The notes: generated from the sequence alone by a model not told the origin. 51,856 nt of DNA from Eubacterium ramulus ATCC 29099 (GCF_000469345.1 NZ_KI271089.1:77833-129688), one strand, 5' to 3'; counted from the stretch's first letter, positions 1 through 9,411 are shown. Numbers and translations are program-made.

Positions 1-60
1 TCTACACACTTGAAGCGGGGGATTGCTTATTCCGCGTTCAAATGCTCCGACGGCTTATGT

Positions 61-1119
61 CTAATTCAGTTCAAACAGTTCCTCTAATTTGTGCTCATCA
101 ATATTCGTACCGATGACGCAGAGACGTCCGGTGTAATCCGGCTCACCGTCACGCAGTTCATACTCACCCGGAACCATATCAAAGTAGATCCATGTACCAT
201 CCTCTGCCGGAACCATTCCCTTTGCACGCAGAATGCTGCCGTAATCTTCCGTATCACAGAAGATCTTCAGGATGGACTCGATCTTCTCTTTTGTATATTT
301 ATGCGGAGTCTCTTTGCCCCAACTTGTAAATACTTCATCTGCATCATGATCGTGATGATGATGATCATGGTCATGGCATCCACAGGTGCATCCCTCACCA
401 TGGTCATGATGATGCTCGTGCTCATGGTCATGATGATGCTCATGCTCATGGTCATGCTCGTGGTCATGATGATGCTCATGGTGATGTTCTTCGTATTCTT
501 TCATCATCTCCTGCATCAGTGAATCCTGCTGTTCGACAACGTTCAGAATCTGCTCACCGGTAATAGCATCCCAAGGAGTTGTGATGATTGCAGCCTTTGG
601 ATTTACTGCCTGGATTTCTTTTACACAAAGCTCTAATTTTTCTTCTTTCGCATTCTGGGTACGACTCAGAACGATGGTTGTTGCATTTGCAATCTGGTTA
701 TTGAAAAATTCACCGAATGCTTTCATCTGTTTGGAAGCTTTCATTGCATTGACAACCGTTACCAATGCGTTTAATTTAACATCGTGATCTTTCTCCATAT
801 CTTTTACGGAAGACATAACATCAGAAAGTTTGCCTACTCCGGACGGCTCAATGAGAATACGATCCGGATGATAAGTCTCGATGACTTCATTCAGGCTGCG
901 ATTGAAATCGCCTACAAGAGAGCAGCAGATACAACCGGAATTCAACTCTTTGATCTCAATCCCTGCATCTTTTAAGAAACCACCGTCAATACCGACTTCA
1001 CCATACTCATTCTCTACCAGAACGACTTTCTCTCCGGAAAAAACTTCTTCCAGCATTTTTTTAATAAAAGTTGTTTTACCGGCTCCGAGGAATCCGGAAA
1101 TAATATCTATCTTTGTCAT
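61..1119 (-). CDS. CobW/G3E-family GTPase, putative metal chaperone
   Basis: A 352-residue protein of the G3E P-loop GTPase family (CobW, YjiA, ZigA type), which delivers metal ions to client enzymes in the cytoplasm. Seen: Walker A GFLGAGKT at residues 9-16, the CxCC metal-binding motif at 64-67 (CICC), and a GTPase core over about the first 200 residues. A very His/Asp/Glu-rich linker (about residues 210-260, including a short Cys pair, CTCGC) precedes the C-terminal CobW_C domain. The His stretch suggests metal buffering or sensing, as in zinc- and nickel-handling members. It is monocistronic as far as visible; the adjacent ABC exporter is separated by 115 bp. The metal cannot be decided from sequence. 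Confidence 0.9.
   Translation of the reverse strand: MTKIDIISGFLGAGKTTFIKKMLEEVFSGEKVVLVENEYGEVGIDGGFLKDAGIEIKELNSGCICCSLVGDFNRSLNEVIETYHPDRILIEPSGVGKLSDVMSSVKDMEKDHDVKLNALVTVVNAMKASKQMKAFGEFFNNQIANATTIVLSRTQNAKEEKLELCVKEIQAVNPKAAIITTPWDAITGEQILNVVEQQDSLMQEMMKEYEEHHHEHHHDHEHDHEHEHHHDHEHEHHHDHGEGCTCGCHDHDHHHHDHDADEVFTSWGKETPHKYTKEKIESILKIFCDTEDYGSILRAKGMVPAEDGTWIYFDMVPGEYELRDGEPDYTGRLCVIGTNIDEHKLEELFELN
340..495. repeat. Low-complexity CAT/ATG-rich tract encoding the His-rich linker
   Basis: Imperfect short repeats built from catgatgatgctcatg-like units encode the His/Asp/Glu linker of the CobW-type protein on the minus strand. The same tract gives Met-rich spurious reading frames on the plus strand. 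Such tracts vary in length between strains by slippage. Confidence 0.8.
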
Positions 1120-1234
1120 TTTATATCATCCTTTCTTCATTTATAAATTTCCACCCTTTGACAGATTATTTTAAGTCTGAATGCAGGAATTGTCAAGGTG
1201 TGTCACACGCCTGTCTGCTCACATCCGGCTTTTC

Positions 1235-2971
1235 TCAGGACAGGTTTGACATTTCACAGAGTTTCTGATAAATACCACCTTTTGCAAGCAATTCTGCATG
1301 GGTACCGCTCTCCTCAATGCCATTTTCTGTCAGCACCAGAATACGCTGGGCATTACGGATGGTGGACAGACGATGGGCAATGACAAACGTTGTCCGCCCT
1401 TTTGCAAGAATTTCCAGAGATTCCTGCACCACCTTCTCACTCTCGTTATCCAGCGCGGACGTGGCCTCATCAAAAATCAGGATCGGCGGATTTTTCAAAA
1501 ACACACGGGCAATGGACAGACGCTGCTTCTGCCCGCCGGACAACTTCACGCCTCGCTGGCCGATATCTGTGTCATATCCATCTGGAAAATTCATGATAAA
1601 TTCATGGGCATTGGCTTCTTTTGCCGCCCGGATAACCTCTTCCCGGCTGGCATCCGGTTTGCCATACCGGATATTTTCCAGAATTGTTCCTGCAAACAGA
1701 TACACATCCTGTTGCACGATTCCGATATGATTTCGCAGATCAGACAGCTTGATGTTACGGATATCCTGTCCGTCCACCCGGATCGTACCGCCTGTCACAT
1801 CATAGAATCTCGGAATCAGACTGCACAGAGTGGTTTTTCCTGCCCCGGAACTTCCAACCAGTGCCACATACTCCCCTGCCGGAACATCCAGATTCACATG
1901 ATTTAACACCATCTGATCACTGTCTGCATAATGAAAGGACACATTTTCAAAACTGATATTCCCCTTCACCTCCTGCATCGGCTGTGCATCCGGTGCATCT
2001 TTGATATCAGGAATTACTGAAATCATTTCCATAAAACGTTCAAAACCGGAATAGCCATTCTGGAACTGCTCCGTAAAATCAATCAGTGTCTTAATTGGCT
2101 CCGTAAAGACATTGATATACAGCAAAAACGTGATCAGATCGGTTATATTTCCTTTTCCACGAGCTATCATTACGCCGCCCGATAACATTACCACTACGGT
2201 GATGGCTGTCGTAAATGCCGTCAGACCGGCATTATATCCACCCATGTAACGATAACTGTTTTTCTTTGCATCCAGAAATCCATCATTTCCTTTTTTAAAT
2301 TTTTCATTCTCAATTTCTTCATTCGCAAAAGATTTTACCACACGGATGCCGGACAGATTATCCTCGATCTGACTGTTAATATCTGCGATTTTCACGCGGT
2401 TCATACGGAACGCACGTTTCATTTTTTTATTGAACACATAAGCATACACCAGCATGAACGGCACCAGTGCAAACGCTGCCAGCGTCAGTCTCGGGCTGAT
2501 ATTGATCATAATAACAAACGCACCGATGATACGGATCAATGAAATCACGATATTTTCCGGTCCGTGATGCAGCAACTCTGTAATATCAAACAGATCTGAT
2601 GTAATACGCGACATCAGCTGGCCAACCTTCTGATCATCGTAAAACCGGAAAGACAGCTTCTGGTAATGAGAAAAGATCTCCGCACGCATATCGTATTCGA
2701 TCCTGGCTCCCATGACATGCCCGTAATTTGAAATAAAATAATTGCAATAACACTGGGCCGCGATCAGCACCAGCATGAATACACCCAATTGCACGATCGT
2801 ATGCAGTGCCTGGCTGCTTCCCCAGTATACCACCTCTGATGTAATGTAACGTACTACCAGCGGAATCACCAGAGATACCGCTGCCGCCCCGAATGCAAAA
2901 AACATATCTGCAACAAAAATTCCCATATATGGCTTATAATATGAGAACAATTTTTTTAAATTTTTCCTCAT
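1235..2971 (-). CDS. ABC-type multidrug/lipid exporter, fused membrane and ATPase domains
   Basis: A half-size ABC exporter of 578 residues. The N-terminal half has about six membrane helices (ABC_membrane). The C-terminal ATPase shows Walker A GSSGAGKTT, signature LSGGQKQR and Walker B followed by DEATSALD. It probably works as a homodimer exporting a lipid, peptide or drug; the substrate is unknown. Start choice: the reading frame is open 50 codons further upstream to 3121, but a good ribosome binding site (AAGGGG) lies just before the ATG at 2971 and the residues after it (MRKNLKKLF) begin like family members. The upstream extension is translated from a dispersed repeat (3002-3102) and should not be annotated as protein. 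Confidence 0.9.
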   Translation of the reverse strand: MRKNLKKLFSYYKPYMGIFVADMFFAFGAAAVSLVIPLVVRYITSEVVYWGSSQALHTIVQLGVFMLVLIAAQCYCNYFISNYGHVMGARIEYDMRAEIFSHYQKLSFRFYDDQKVGQLMSRITSDLFDITELLHHGPENIVISLIRIIGAFVIMINISPRLTLAAFALVPFMLVYAYVFNKKMKRAFRMNRVKIADINSQIEDNLSGIRVVKSFANEEIENEKFKKGNDGFLDAKKNSYRYMGGYNAGLTAFTTAITVVVMLSGGVMIARGKGNITDLITFLLYINVFTEPIKTLIDFTEQFQNGYSGFERFMEMISVIPDIKDAPDAQPMQEVKGNISFENVSFHYADSDQMVLNHVNLDVPAGEYVALVGSSGAGKTTLCSLIPRFYDVTGGTIRVDGQDIRNIKLSDLRNHIGIVQQDVYLFAGTILENIRYGKPDASREEVIRAAKEANAHEFIMNFPDGYDTDIGQRGVKLSGGQKQRLSIARVFLKNPPILIFDEATSALDNESEKVVQESLEILAKGRTTFVIAHRLSTIRNAQRILVLTENGIEESGTHAELLAKGGIYQKLCEMSNLS

Positions 2972-3001
2972 GTATTTTCCCCTTATGATGTTTGATATAA
3001 A

Positions 3002-3102
3002 GTAAAGCGGACATTCGCAATCCGCTTTCGCTACTTGCTCATGAACACACGTGAGACTTAGCGCGTGATTCCGGTCAATGTAAGCTGACAGATTCTTCTC
3101 AG
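3002..3102 (-). repeat. Structured intergenic repeat, copy R1
   Basis: The first 45 bases match copies at 42079 (same orientation) and 6034 (inverted). They contain an 8-bp hairpin, AAAGCGGA / TCCGCTTT with a 9-base loop. The rest (to 3102), read on the minus strand, aligns with 44102-44175. The repeat lies immediately upstream of the ABC exporter gene and happens to keep a frame open through it. Confidence 0.75.
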
Positions 3103-3294
3103 GATCACGGTCTGAATCCATACGGTGAATGCACTGTTATCTAATATATACACTCTTGCAAAAAAAGTCAAACCATGTTGGTGTAAAGCATTTATTCTTC
3201 TTTCTTTACGCTTTTTTATTTTTCGTTACGTTTTACCGGACATTGGGCACTGCACTTGACTTTCTCACCAGATTGATGCACTATATCAGATATG

Positions 3295-3323
3295 AGATGA
3301 CTCCACCTCTACAGGTGTCATCT
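3295..3323 (+). promoter_or_regulatory. Leader hairpin upstream of the LUD-protein gene
   Basis: AGATGA and CACCT pair with AGGTG and TCATCT to make a hairpin about 40 bases before the start codon, followed by the perfect 10-base palindrome TGTTGCAACA (3330-3339) next to the ribosome binding site. A TTGACT at about 3257 could be the -35 element. A regulatory role (operator or RNA structure) is inference. Confidence 0.35.
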
Positions 3324-3361
3324 GCAAATTGTTGCAACATTTTAACAAGGAGGTTCTTTTT

Positions 3362-4000
3362 ATGACACCAAAACAGGAATATTATAAAGTTGCCGCAGAA
3401 ACGATTCTAAAAAACATTGAGCAGCGCGGCTATGAGGGATGCTACTGTGAAACCAGCGAAAAAGCAGTCAAAAAAGCTCTTTCTTATGTAACACCGGGTT
3501 CCAGTGTATCCTTTGGAGGCTCCATGACCATGAACGAATGTGGCCTGATGGATGCCCTGCAGAAACGCACCGATATCACATTGCTGGATCGCTCCAAAGC
3601 CTGTTCCCCAGAGGAAGTAAAAGAAATCTATCACAAGGCATTATCCTGTGACTACTATTTTATGAGCACCAATGCCATCACATTAGACGGTCAGCTTGTC
3701 AATACCGACGGTACCGGAAACCGCGTAGCTGCTTTAATCTACGGGCCGGAAAATGTTATTATTATTGCCGGCATGAACAAAGTCGCTGCCACGCTGGAAG
3801 AAGCTGAATCCAGAGTAAAAAATATCGCTTCTCCTCCAAATGCCATTCGTCTTGACCGCAAGACCCCCTGCGCACTGACCGGAAGCTGCCATGACTGCTT
3901 TGCGGAAGGATGCATCTGCAGCCATACTGTTATTACCCGAAGAAGTGCCATCAAAGGACGTATCAAACTGATCCTGGTCGGAGAAGAACTTGGTTACTAA
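3362..4000 (+). CDS. LUD-domain protein (LutC/YkgG-like, DUF162)
   Basis: A 212-residue protein of the LUD family, related to LutC of lactate-utilisation complexes. Seen: the family core with GGSMTMNE near residue 60, then the NTDGTGNR and GPENVIIIAGMNK segments, and a Cys-rich C-terminal stretch (CALTGSCHDC, then CIC) typical of the stand-alone clostridial subgroup. The start at 3362 follows a strong AAGGAGG. No lutA or lutB partner is adjacent, so a role in lactate oxidation is not supported; this subgroup is usually annotated only as a lactate-utilisation protein. It is a single plus-strand gene ending in a bidirectional terminator shared with argS. Confidence 0.85.
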   Translation: MTPKQEYYKVAAETILKNIEQRGYEGCYCETSEKAVKKALSYVTPGSSVSFGGSMTMNECGLMDALQKRTDITLLDRSKACSPEEVKEIYHKALSCDYYFMSTNAITLDGQLVNTDGTGNRVAALIYGPENVIIIAGMNKVAATLEEAESRVKNIASPPNAIRLDRKTPCALTGSCHDCFAEGCICSHTVITRRSAIKGRIKLILVGEELGY

Positions 4001-4024
4001 ACGCATTTACGAATGCGCATTATA

Positions 4025-4071
4025 AAAACCCATGCCAATCATTTATGTAGCAAATGATTGGCATGGGTTTT
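4025..4071. terminator. Bidirectional intrinsic terminator between LUD gene and argS
   Basis: A perfect 20-bp stem (4025-4044 with 4052-4071) and a 7-base loop, with AAAA/TTTT at the ends so that it works in both directions. It serves two convergent genes. Confidence 0.93.
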
Positions 4072-4085
4072 CTGTATGATTACGT

Positions 4086-5852
4086 TTACATTTTCTCCGG
4101 TGCATCAAAGCCAAGAACATCGATACATGTCTCCAGAACATCTCTGGTCAGTTCTAACAGGCGAATATAACCTGCCTGTACAGCCGCATCCTCTTCCACC
4201 ATGATTTTTGTCTCATGATAGAAATGATTCAGGGCATTTGCAAGACTGTAAATATAAGCACAGATTTTATGCGGTGCAAGCTCTTCTGCCGCATTTGTCA
4301 TTACTTCGTTGAAGCGGGCCAGTTCCAGCATCAGATTCTTCTCACTGGCAGAATGTGCTGCCTGAATGGTGTAATCTGCTGCGCTCTTGCCACTCTGTGC
4401 ATATTTTTTCAAAATAGATTTGATACGCACGATGGTATACAGGATATATGGGCCGGTATTTCCTTCAAAGGAAATAAAGCGGTCAATATCAAAGATATAG
4501 TCTTTGGAAGCCTGATTGGATAAATCTCCGTATTTGATGGCAGATAATGCAACCTGCTTTGCGGTCTTCTCTGCATCTTCTTTTTCCATCGTATCGTTCT
4601 CGGAAATCTTCTGGTACATCTCGTTCTGAATGTCACCCACCAGTTTTTCCAGACGCATAACACCACCTTCACGGGTTTTGAACGGTTTGCCATCCTTTCC
4701 ATTCATAGTACCAAATCCGATGAATTTCAGTTCTGTGCTGTCATCTACCAGACCGGTTTTTTTCGCACAGCGGAATACCTGTACAAAATGAAGTTCCTGA
4801 CGCTTGTCTGCCAGATATACCATCTGGTCCGGATGGTAATCTTTCATACGCCATACAATGGTAGCCAGATCTGTCGTTGTATAGAGAGAGGCACCGTCGG
4901 ATTTTAAGATCATGCACGGCGGAATTTCTTTTGCATCACGCTCCTCGCTGACATCTACTACCAGTGCGCCCTCGCTCATATAAGCAAATCCGTCTTTCTT
5001 CATCTGCTCTGCCATCGGTGCGATATACGGATCCGCATCGGACTCTCCTTTCCAGAGATCAAAGGATACGTTCAGACTGTCATAGTTCTTTTTCAGGTCA
5101 GCAATGGATACGGATAAAATGTGTTTCCAAAGAGCGATATATCCTCTTCTGCCCTTCTGAAGTTCAAAAGTCGCCTGCATAGCTGCCTCTTTATAAGCGG
5201 CATCTTCTTTTGATTTTCCACTTGCTGTCGGGTAAATCTCCTCCAGCTCAGAAATGGTAAACGGTGCTTCTTCCGGATACTCGCCTTCATAAGCCTCATC
5301 AAAATATACCAGCTCCGGCTTCCGTTCATGAAGTTCTGTGATGATCAGTCCCATCTGCAGACCCCAGTCTCCCAGATGTACATCACCAATCACATTATGA
5401 CCGATATAACGGCTCATACGCTTTACACTCTCACCGATAACTGCGGAACGAAGATGTCCCACATGCAATGGTTTTGCCACATTGGCTCCGCCGTAATCCA
5501 CGATGATCGTCTTTGGCTCGGCAGTCTTCTCGCAACCGTAACGCTCATCTGCCTGCATCTCACGAAGATACTCTGCCAGATACTCCTCAGATAATTTCAG
5601 ATTCAGGAATCCCGGTTTGACAGATTCTACGGATGCAAACATCTCCTGCCCCTGCAAACGTGCTGCCACGTCATCTGCAATCATAAATGGTGCTTTTTTA
5701 TACTGTTTTGCGGCAGCCATAGCTCCGTTACACTGAAACTCACACAGATCCGGTCTGTTTGACAGTGTCACTTTACCGAATTTTTCTTCATATCCGGCTT
5801 CCACAAAAGCTTTTGTTACCTCAGCGGTAATATTATCTAATAATTTTTTCAT
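4086..5852 (-). CDS. argS: Arginyl-tRNA synthetase
   Basis: A class I aminoacyl-tRNA synthetase of 588 residues that charges tRNA-Arg. Seen: the N-terminal Arg_tRNA_synt_N additional domain, the HIGH-type motif HVGH at residues 130-133 following GGANVAKPLH, the catalytic Rossmann fold, a degenerate KMSKS region around GKPFKTREGG, and the C-terminal DALR anticodon-binding domain containing FNEVMTNAAEELAPHKI. Length and order are normal. It has its own promoter (5896-5924); no T-box leader was found. Confidence 0.97.
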   Translation of the reverse strand: MKKLLDNITAEVTKAFVEAGYEEKFGKVTLSNRPDLCEFQCNGAMAAAKQYKKAPFMIADDVAARLQGQEMFASVESVKPGFLNLKLSEEYLAEYLREMQADERYGCEKTAEPKTIIVDYGGANVAKPLHVGHLRSAVIGESVKRMSRYIGHNVIGDVHLGDWGLQMGLIITELHERKPELVYFDEAYEGEYPEEAPFTISELEEIYPTASGKSKEDAAYKEAAMQATFELQKGRRGYIALWKHILSVSIADLKKNYDSLNVSFDLWKGESDADPYIAPMAEQMKKDGFAYMSEGALVVDVSEERDAKEIPPCMILKSDGASLYTTTDLATIVWRMKDYHPDQMVYLADKRQELHFVQVFRCAKKTGLVDDSTELKFIGFGTMNGKDGKPFKTREGGVMRLEKLVGDIQNEMYQKISENDTMEKEDAEKTAKQVALSAIKYGDLSNQASKDYIFDIDRFISFEGNTGPYILYTIVRIKSILKKYAQSGKSAADYTIQAAHSASEKNLMLELARFNEVMTNAAEELAPHKICAYIYSLANALNHFYHETKIMVEEDAAVQAGYIRLLELTRDVLETCIDVLGFDAPEKM

Positions 5853-5895
5853 GTGTACCTCCCGGTTTCAATCTTTCTAATTGACAATTAGTTTT

Positions 5896-5924
5896 ATTTT
5901 AACATTATTTTCATGGTTGTGCAA
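5896..5924 (-). promoter_or_regulatory. Likely argS promoter
   Basis: On the minus strand TTGCAC, a 17-base spacer and TAAAAT, with TG one base before the -10 (extended -10 like). It lies about 45 bases upstream of the argS start codon. Confidence 0.55.
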
Positions 5925-6033
5925 CGCTGATCTTCCGCACTCTGTTATTTTTTGTCAACACTGATTTCTACGCATATTTACGGCAAATCTGTACATGCTT
6001 TCTAATACATTTTGAACGCAGATCACAAAGCAA

Positions 6034-6086
6034 CTGCGTTCATGGGCAGATAGCGAAAGCGGATTGCAAATGTCCGTTTTACATGT
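6034..6086 (-). repeat. Structured intergenic repeat, copy R3
   Basis: Inverted relative to copies at 3002 and 42079; 48 of 53 bases match the 42079 copy by eye. It ends about 40 bases before the sigG start and contains the conserved hairpin core (GCGGATTGC region). Confidence 0.75.
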
Positions 6087-6127
6087 ATATCCGTAATCTT
6101 TTTAAATTAATCCGGAGGCAAAACAAT

Positions 6128-6910
6128 ATGGCATCATATAAAGTAGAAATCTGCGGTGTGAATACATCCACACTTCCCATTTTAAAAGAATCTGAGAAAA
6201 AGGATCTCTTTGTACGCATCAAAAACGGGGATCTGACAGCCCGGGAAACTTACATCCGCGGGAATCTCCGTCTGGTTCTCAGTGTCATCCGGCGCTTTTC
6301 CGCTTCCAATGAAAATGTGGATGATCTGTTTCAGATTGGCTGCATTGGTCTGATCAAATCCATCGATAATTTCGATCCCAGCCTGGATGTAAAATTTTCC
6401 ACCTATGCTGTACCCATGATCATCGGAGAAATCCGGCGCTACCTCAGGGACAACAGCAGTGTCCGGGTCAGTCGTTCTCTGCGGGATATTGCCTACAAAG
6501 CCATCCATGCGCGGGAACTGATGATCCGCAATAACAACCAGGAACCGACACTGGATGAAATAGCTGCTGAGATCCAGATTCCAAAAGAAGAGATTGCATA
6601 CGCACTGGATGGCATCCAGACACCGGTCAGTCTCTATGATCCCATTTACACGGACGGCGGCGAACCACTCTATGTTATGGATCAGATCAGTGATAAGAAA
6701 AATAAAGAAGATCGCTGGGTGGAAAAACTCTCACTCAGCGATGCAATGAAACGGCTGAATAAGCGGGAAAACCACATTATACAGCTGCGTTTTTTTGAAG
6801 GAAAAACCCAGATGGAGGTAGCAGATGAAATCCATATTTCCCAGGCACAGGTCAGTCGTCTGGAAAAATCTGCCCTCAAAACCATGCGAAACTACCTTAC
6901 AGTAACGTAA
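6128..6910 (+). CDS. sigG: RNA polymerase sporulation-specific sigma factor SigG
   Basis: A 260-residue sigma-70 family factor directing late forespore transcription. Seen: the start MASYKVEICGVNTS, closely like B. subtilis SigG; region 2 with NLRLVLSVI and FSTYAVPMIIGEIRRYLRDN; region 3; and region 4 helix-turn-helix ending GISQAQVSRLE-like (HISQAQVSRLEKSALK). Start at 6128 follows CCGGAGG; an upstream in-frame ATG at 6083 has no comparable site. In Bacillus sigG lies directly behind sigE in the same direction; here it is convergent with, and separated from, sigE by two cell-envelope genes. Confidence 0.96.
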   Translation: MASYKVEICGVNTSTLPILKESEKKDLFVRIKNGDLTARETYIRGNLRLVLSVIRRFSASNENVDDLFQIGCIGLIKSIDNFDPSLDVKFSTYAVPMIIGEIRRYLRDNSSVRVSRSLRDIAYKAIHARELMIRNNNQEPTLDEIAAEIQIPKEEIAYALDGIQTPVSLYDPIYTDGGEPLYVMDQISDKKNKEDRWVEKLSLSDAMKRLNKRENHIIQLRFFEGKTQMEVADEIHISQAQVSRLEKSALKTMRNYLTVT

Positions 6911-6944
6911 TGAACAACGCTAACGTAGTTACAGCGATTTCGTT

Positions 6945-6967
6945 CAAGAATGCTCCCGGCATTCTTG
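6945..6967. terminator. Hairpin between convergent sigG and sortase genes
   Basis: CAAGAATGC and GCATTCTTG form a perfect 9-bp stem with a 5-base loop. There is no immediate U tract, so terminator function is probable from position rather than from a classic signature. Confidence 0.5.
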
Positions 6968-6981
6968 CTGCGAGTAAGGTT

Positions 6982-7752
6982 TTAATTTGCATTCACCAAG
7001 ACCCCATGCACCACAAAGCGCTTCGTCTCTCCGCTGCTGGTGCATGTGGACAATGTCACGATCTTATCTTCTTTTGTCGGATGGATTCCGGTATCTTTCA
7101 TGGAAGAAGTCACCATACGGTCGATCATAGCCTGCCAGGTATCATCCGGTCCATAACCAACGGTGTAGACCTCATCGTCCTGCTCCACGTCATAGTAGGA
7201 AAAAATCTGATACCGCAGCACCTGCGTGTCCGTATAAATATTAAAATACTGGTTATTTTCATAAAACCCTTCGTCATTTTTATAACGTTTCAGATCTCCG
7301 AACATGGTCGTATTCCGCATATTATGACCGTAAATAATGGAATGATAATCAGAAAAATCCGGCTGATTCATTCCTTCCAGGAAAATACATCCGGCAATAT
7401 GATAATTTCCATAGATGTCACTGCGCAGATACGTTTCATCATCTCCGGAATACAACACCGGATAACTGATGTGGACATCGTTATAATTATCGAAACGCAG
7501 CCATGCCATAATATCCGGATTTTCCTTGCGCAATGCCTCAAACTGAATGCGGGTTCCGTCCTGCCAAAGTGCCCCGGCGCCATCCGGATGCACCACATAT
7601 TCGGATTCCAGTGTCTGAAATGTCTTTTCTGATTCCTTGTAATCCTTCTGAATGCCAGCCAGTTTTACGATTGAAAAAATCATCACTGCCAGTGCAATGA
7701 TAAGGATCACCAACGTCACCGGATGCCTTTTTTTCTTCTTTTTCTCTTCCAT
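6982..7752 (-). CDS. Class B sortase
   Basis: A membrane-anchored transpeptidase of 256 residues that links substrate proteins to the cell wall or crosslinks pilins. Seen: a basic N-terminus then one membrane helix (about residues 13-33), the catalytic His in IIYGHNM (H143), the TLSTC motif with Cys237 and the catalytic Arg in TKRFVVHG (R245). Length and the insertion between His and Cys fit class B. The ribosome binding site GAGGAGA precedes the start. It lies downstream of the L,D-transpeptidase gene in the same direction; no LPxTG-like substrate is encoded in the window, so the target is unknown. Confidence 0.93.
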   Translation of the reverse strand: MEEKKKKKRHPVTLVILIIALAVMIFSIVKLAGIQKDYKESEKTFQTLESEYVVHPDGAGALWQDGTRIQFEALRKENPDIMAWLRFDNYNDVHISYPVLYSGDDETYLRSDIYGNYHIAGCIFLEGMNQPDFSDYHSIIYGHNMRNTTMFGDLKRYKNDEGFYENNQYFNIYTDTQVLRYQIFSYYDVEQDDEVYTVGYGPDDTWQAMIDRMVTSSMKDTGIHPTKEDKIVTLSTCTSSGETKRFVVHGVLVNAN

Positions 7753-7773
7753 GCTCTTCTCCTCATTCTAATA

Positions 7774-7803
7774 TTTTACCCGGACAGATTTGCCCGGGTA
7801 AAA
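7774..7803 (-). other. Intercistronic stem-loop between L,D-transpeptidase and sortase genes
   Basis: A 10-bp stem (TTTTACCCGG / CCGGGTAAAA) with a 10-base loop. No U run follows on the coding strand, so it may attenuate or stabilise the mRNA rather than end it. Confidence 0.6.
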
Positions 7804-7815
7804 CACAAAATTTCG

Positions 7816-9309
7816 TTAATATACCACAACCGGATATCCGATCTTCACATTTTCATAAATAGTCTTCATCGCACTGTATGGTGTATTGACACAGCCATGT
7901 GATCCACGGGTCTTGTAGATAGATCCGCCAAATTCTGATCTCCAGGATGCATCATGGATACCAACATCTCCGTTAAACGGCAGCCAGAAAGACACTTCTG
8001 AATTATAATCCTGTCCCGTCAGCGTATAGTCTCTCATCCGTGCATCAATCGCCCATACACTGCCGGATGGTGTGCTGTGTCCTGCAGACACATTTCCGGT
8101 TACCACCGGCGTGGATACAATGCACTGTCCGTCTTTATACAGCCACATTGTCTGAGCTGCGATGCTGACTTCAATATATGTAGAACCGAGATCGTTGGTA
8201 TCACGGCAGACACCCGTGTACAGATATACCGGCTCCACCGTTGTAGTCTCACCTGCCAGCACCAGTTCTTTTAACTGGGCAACCGTTTTTTTCTTATTGA
8301 TACACCAGCCGTAATCCCCGCCTTTTAAAGTGATCGTCTGGCCATCATGTGTTGTAAACTTTCTGCTCAGACCAAATGTATCATATTTTAATCCAAGCTG
8401 ATGCACATATTCAGTGATTTTTTCCTCATCCAGATCAAATGTATAATCATCCCCAAAGGTGATCCAGTCTGCAATCTCATCACTGTCTACTACTTCCTTA
8501 CGATCTCCGAAATCATACGTGATCTTTGCCACCAGCATTTTATTGGCATCTTCGCACTCCTTCTTCAGCTTTTCATCCTCTTTGTATACCTTGGGTGCAA
8601 TATAACAGTCCTGTTCTTCCAGTGATACCTGCTCCAGTCCCTCTTTGATTGCTGTGTCAATGGCACGATCCGCTTTCTGTATATCCAACTGATTACCGAG
8701 CTGTTCCTCCGCAATCTGAAACTTTCCATCTTTGTATTCCAGATGTGCATCTGTGGGAGCGCTCATAGTCTCTTCCTGTATGCAGGATAACGCCGCTATG
8801 GTATCATCCAGCTTCTGCTCATCCATGGTAATCCCGAGAGGAATATCTTCCTTGGCAGTTGCTCCCATCAAAAACCACAGAAATGCTTTCTGCTTTTCAA
8901 ACAATGCTTCCAGTTCTCCCTGATCATCATATTTCAGATCAATAGAAGAAGCATCAATCGTCTCATCTCCGTCGCGGGTTGTAATTGTCAGATGATAAGC
9001 ATTCATTTTTTCCGCAATCTTTTCTTTGATACTGTCTATGCTTTCATTCCGCAAAGAAATACCAAAGGCTGTTCCTCCGGTATAAAAATGTCTGCTGTAA
9101 TAAATTGTACCTGCGATATACAGAACAGCCAACACTGCGATGACCACATATACAATTTTTCGAAATCGTTTCTGTCCAATCCGCTGTCGTTTTAATTCCT
9201 GTCTTAACTTTGTCTTTTGCACACTTATTACTTCCTTTGCATTTTGTTTCTGTATTTGTAGCTGTTTCCAGTCAGTCATCTCATATTTTAACGCATTTTT
9301 ATTTTTCAT
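7816..9309 (-). CDS. L,D-transpeptidase (YkuD) with PG-binding-4 region
   Basis: A 497-residue membrane-anchored enzyme that makes 3-3 crosslinks in peptidoglycan or attaches groups to it. Seen: a cytoplasmic Lys/Gln-rich start, one membrane helix near residues 50-70, a long extracellular region resembling PG_binding_4, and a C-terminal YkuD domain with the SHGCVN motif (His471, Cys473). The ATG at 9309 follows GGGAAAGG; a TTG one codon earlier is less likely. It sits between sigE and sigG and may act in spore or stationary-phase wall remodelling, which is inference. Confidence 0.92.
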   Translation of the reverse strand: MKNKNALKYEMTDWKQLQIQKQNAKEVISVQKTKLRQELKRQRIGQKRFRKIVYVVIAVLAVLYIAGTIYYSRHFYTGGTAFGISLRNESIDSIKEKIAEKMNAYHLTITTRDGDETIDASSIDLKYDDQGELEALFEKQKAFLWFLMGATAKEDIPLGITMDEQKLDDTIAALSCIQEETMSAPTDAHLEYKDGKFQIAEEQLGNQLDIQKADRAIDTAIKEGLEQVSLEEQDCYIAPKVYKEDEKLKKECEDANKMLVAKITYDFGDRKEVVDSDEIADWITFGDDYTFDLDEEKITEYVHQLGLKYDTFGLSRKFTTHDGQTITLKGGDYGWCINKKKTVAQLKELVLAGETTTVEPVYLYTGVCRDTNDLGSTYIEVSIAAQTMWLYKDGQCIVSTPVVTGNVSAGHSTPSGSVWAIDARMRDYTLTGQDYNSEVSFWLPFNGDVGIHDASWRSEFGGSIYKTRGSHGCVNTPYSAMKTIYENVKIGYPVVVY

Positions 9310-9411
9310 CAACCTTTCCCGGAAAAATTAATAAAATTGTAAACATTTTCTCACAGCTGTCTCAATTTTGTAAATATTCCATATGCAGACGGTCAGATAA
9401 GTTAAAAATGC

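Noticed and set aside
1-60. Possible degenerate repeat copy with a GCGG/CCGC hairpin
   Set aside because: Too short and too diverged at the window edge to assign to the repeat family.
91-522. Met-rich plus-strand frame opposite the CobW-type gene
   Set aside because: Its Met runs are the complement of His codons in the real gene; low-complexity shadow.
2972-3121. Upstream extension of the ABC exporter reading frame
   Set aside because: It is translated from a dispersed repeat, and a good ribosome binding site supports the ATG at 2971.
5853-6033. T-box leader upstream of argS
   Set aside because: No T-box core sequence or antiterminator structure was found; a plain promoter lies there.
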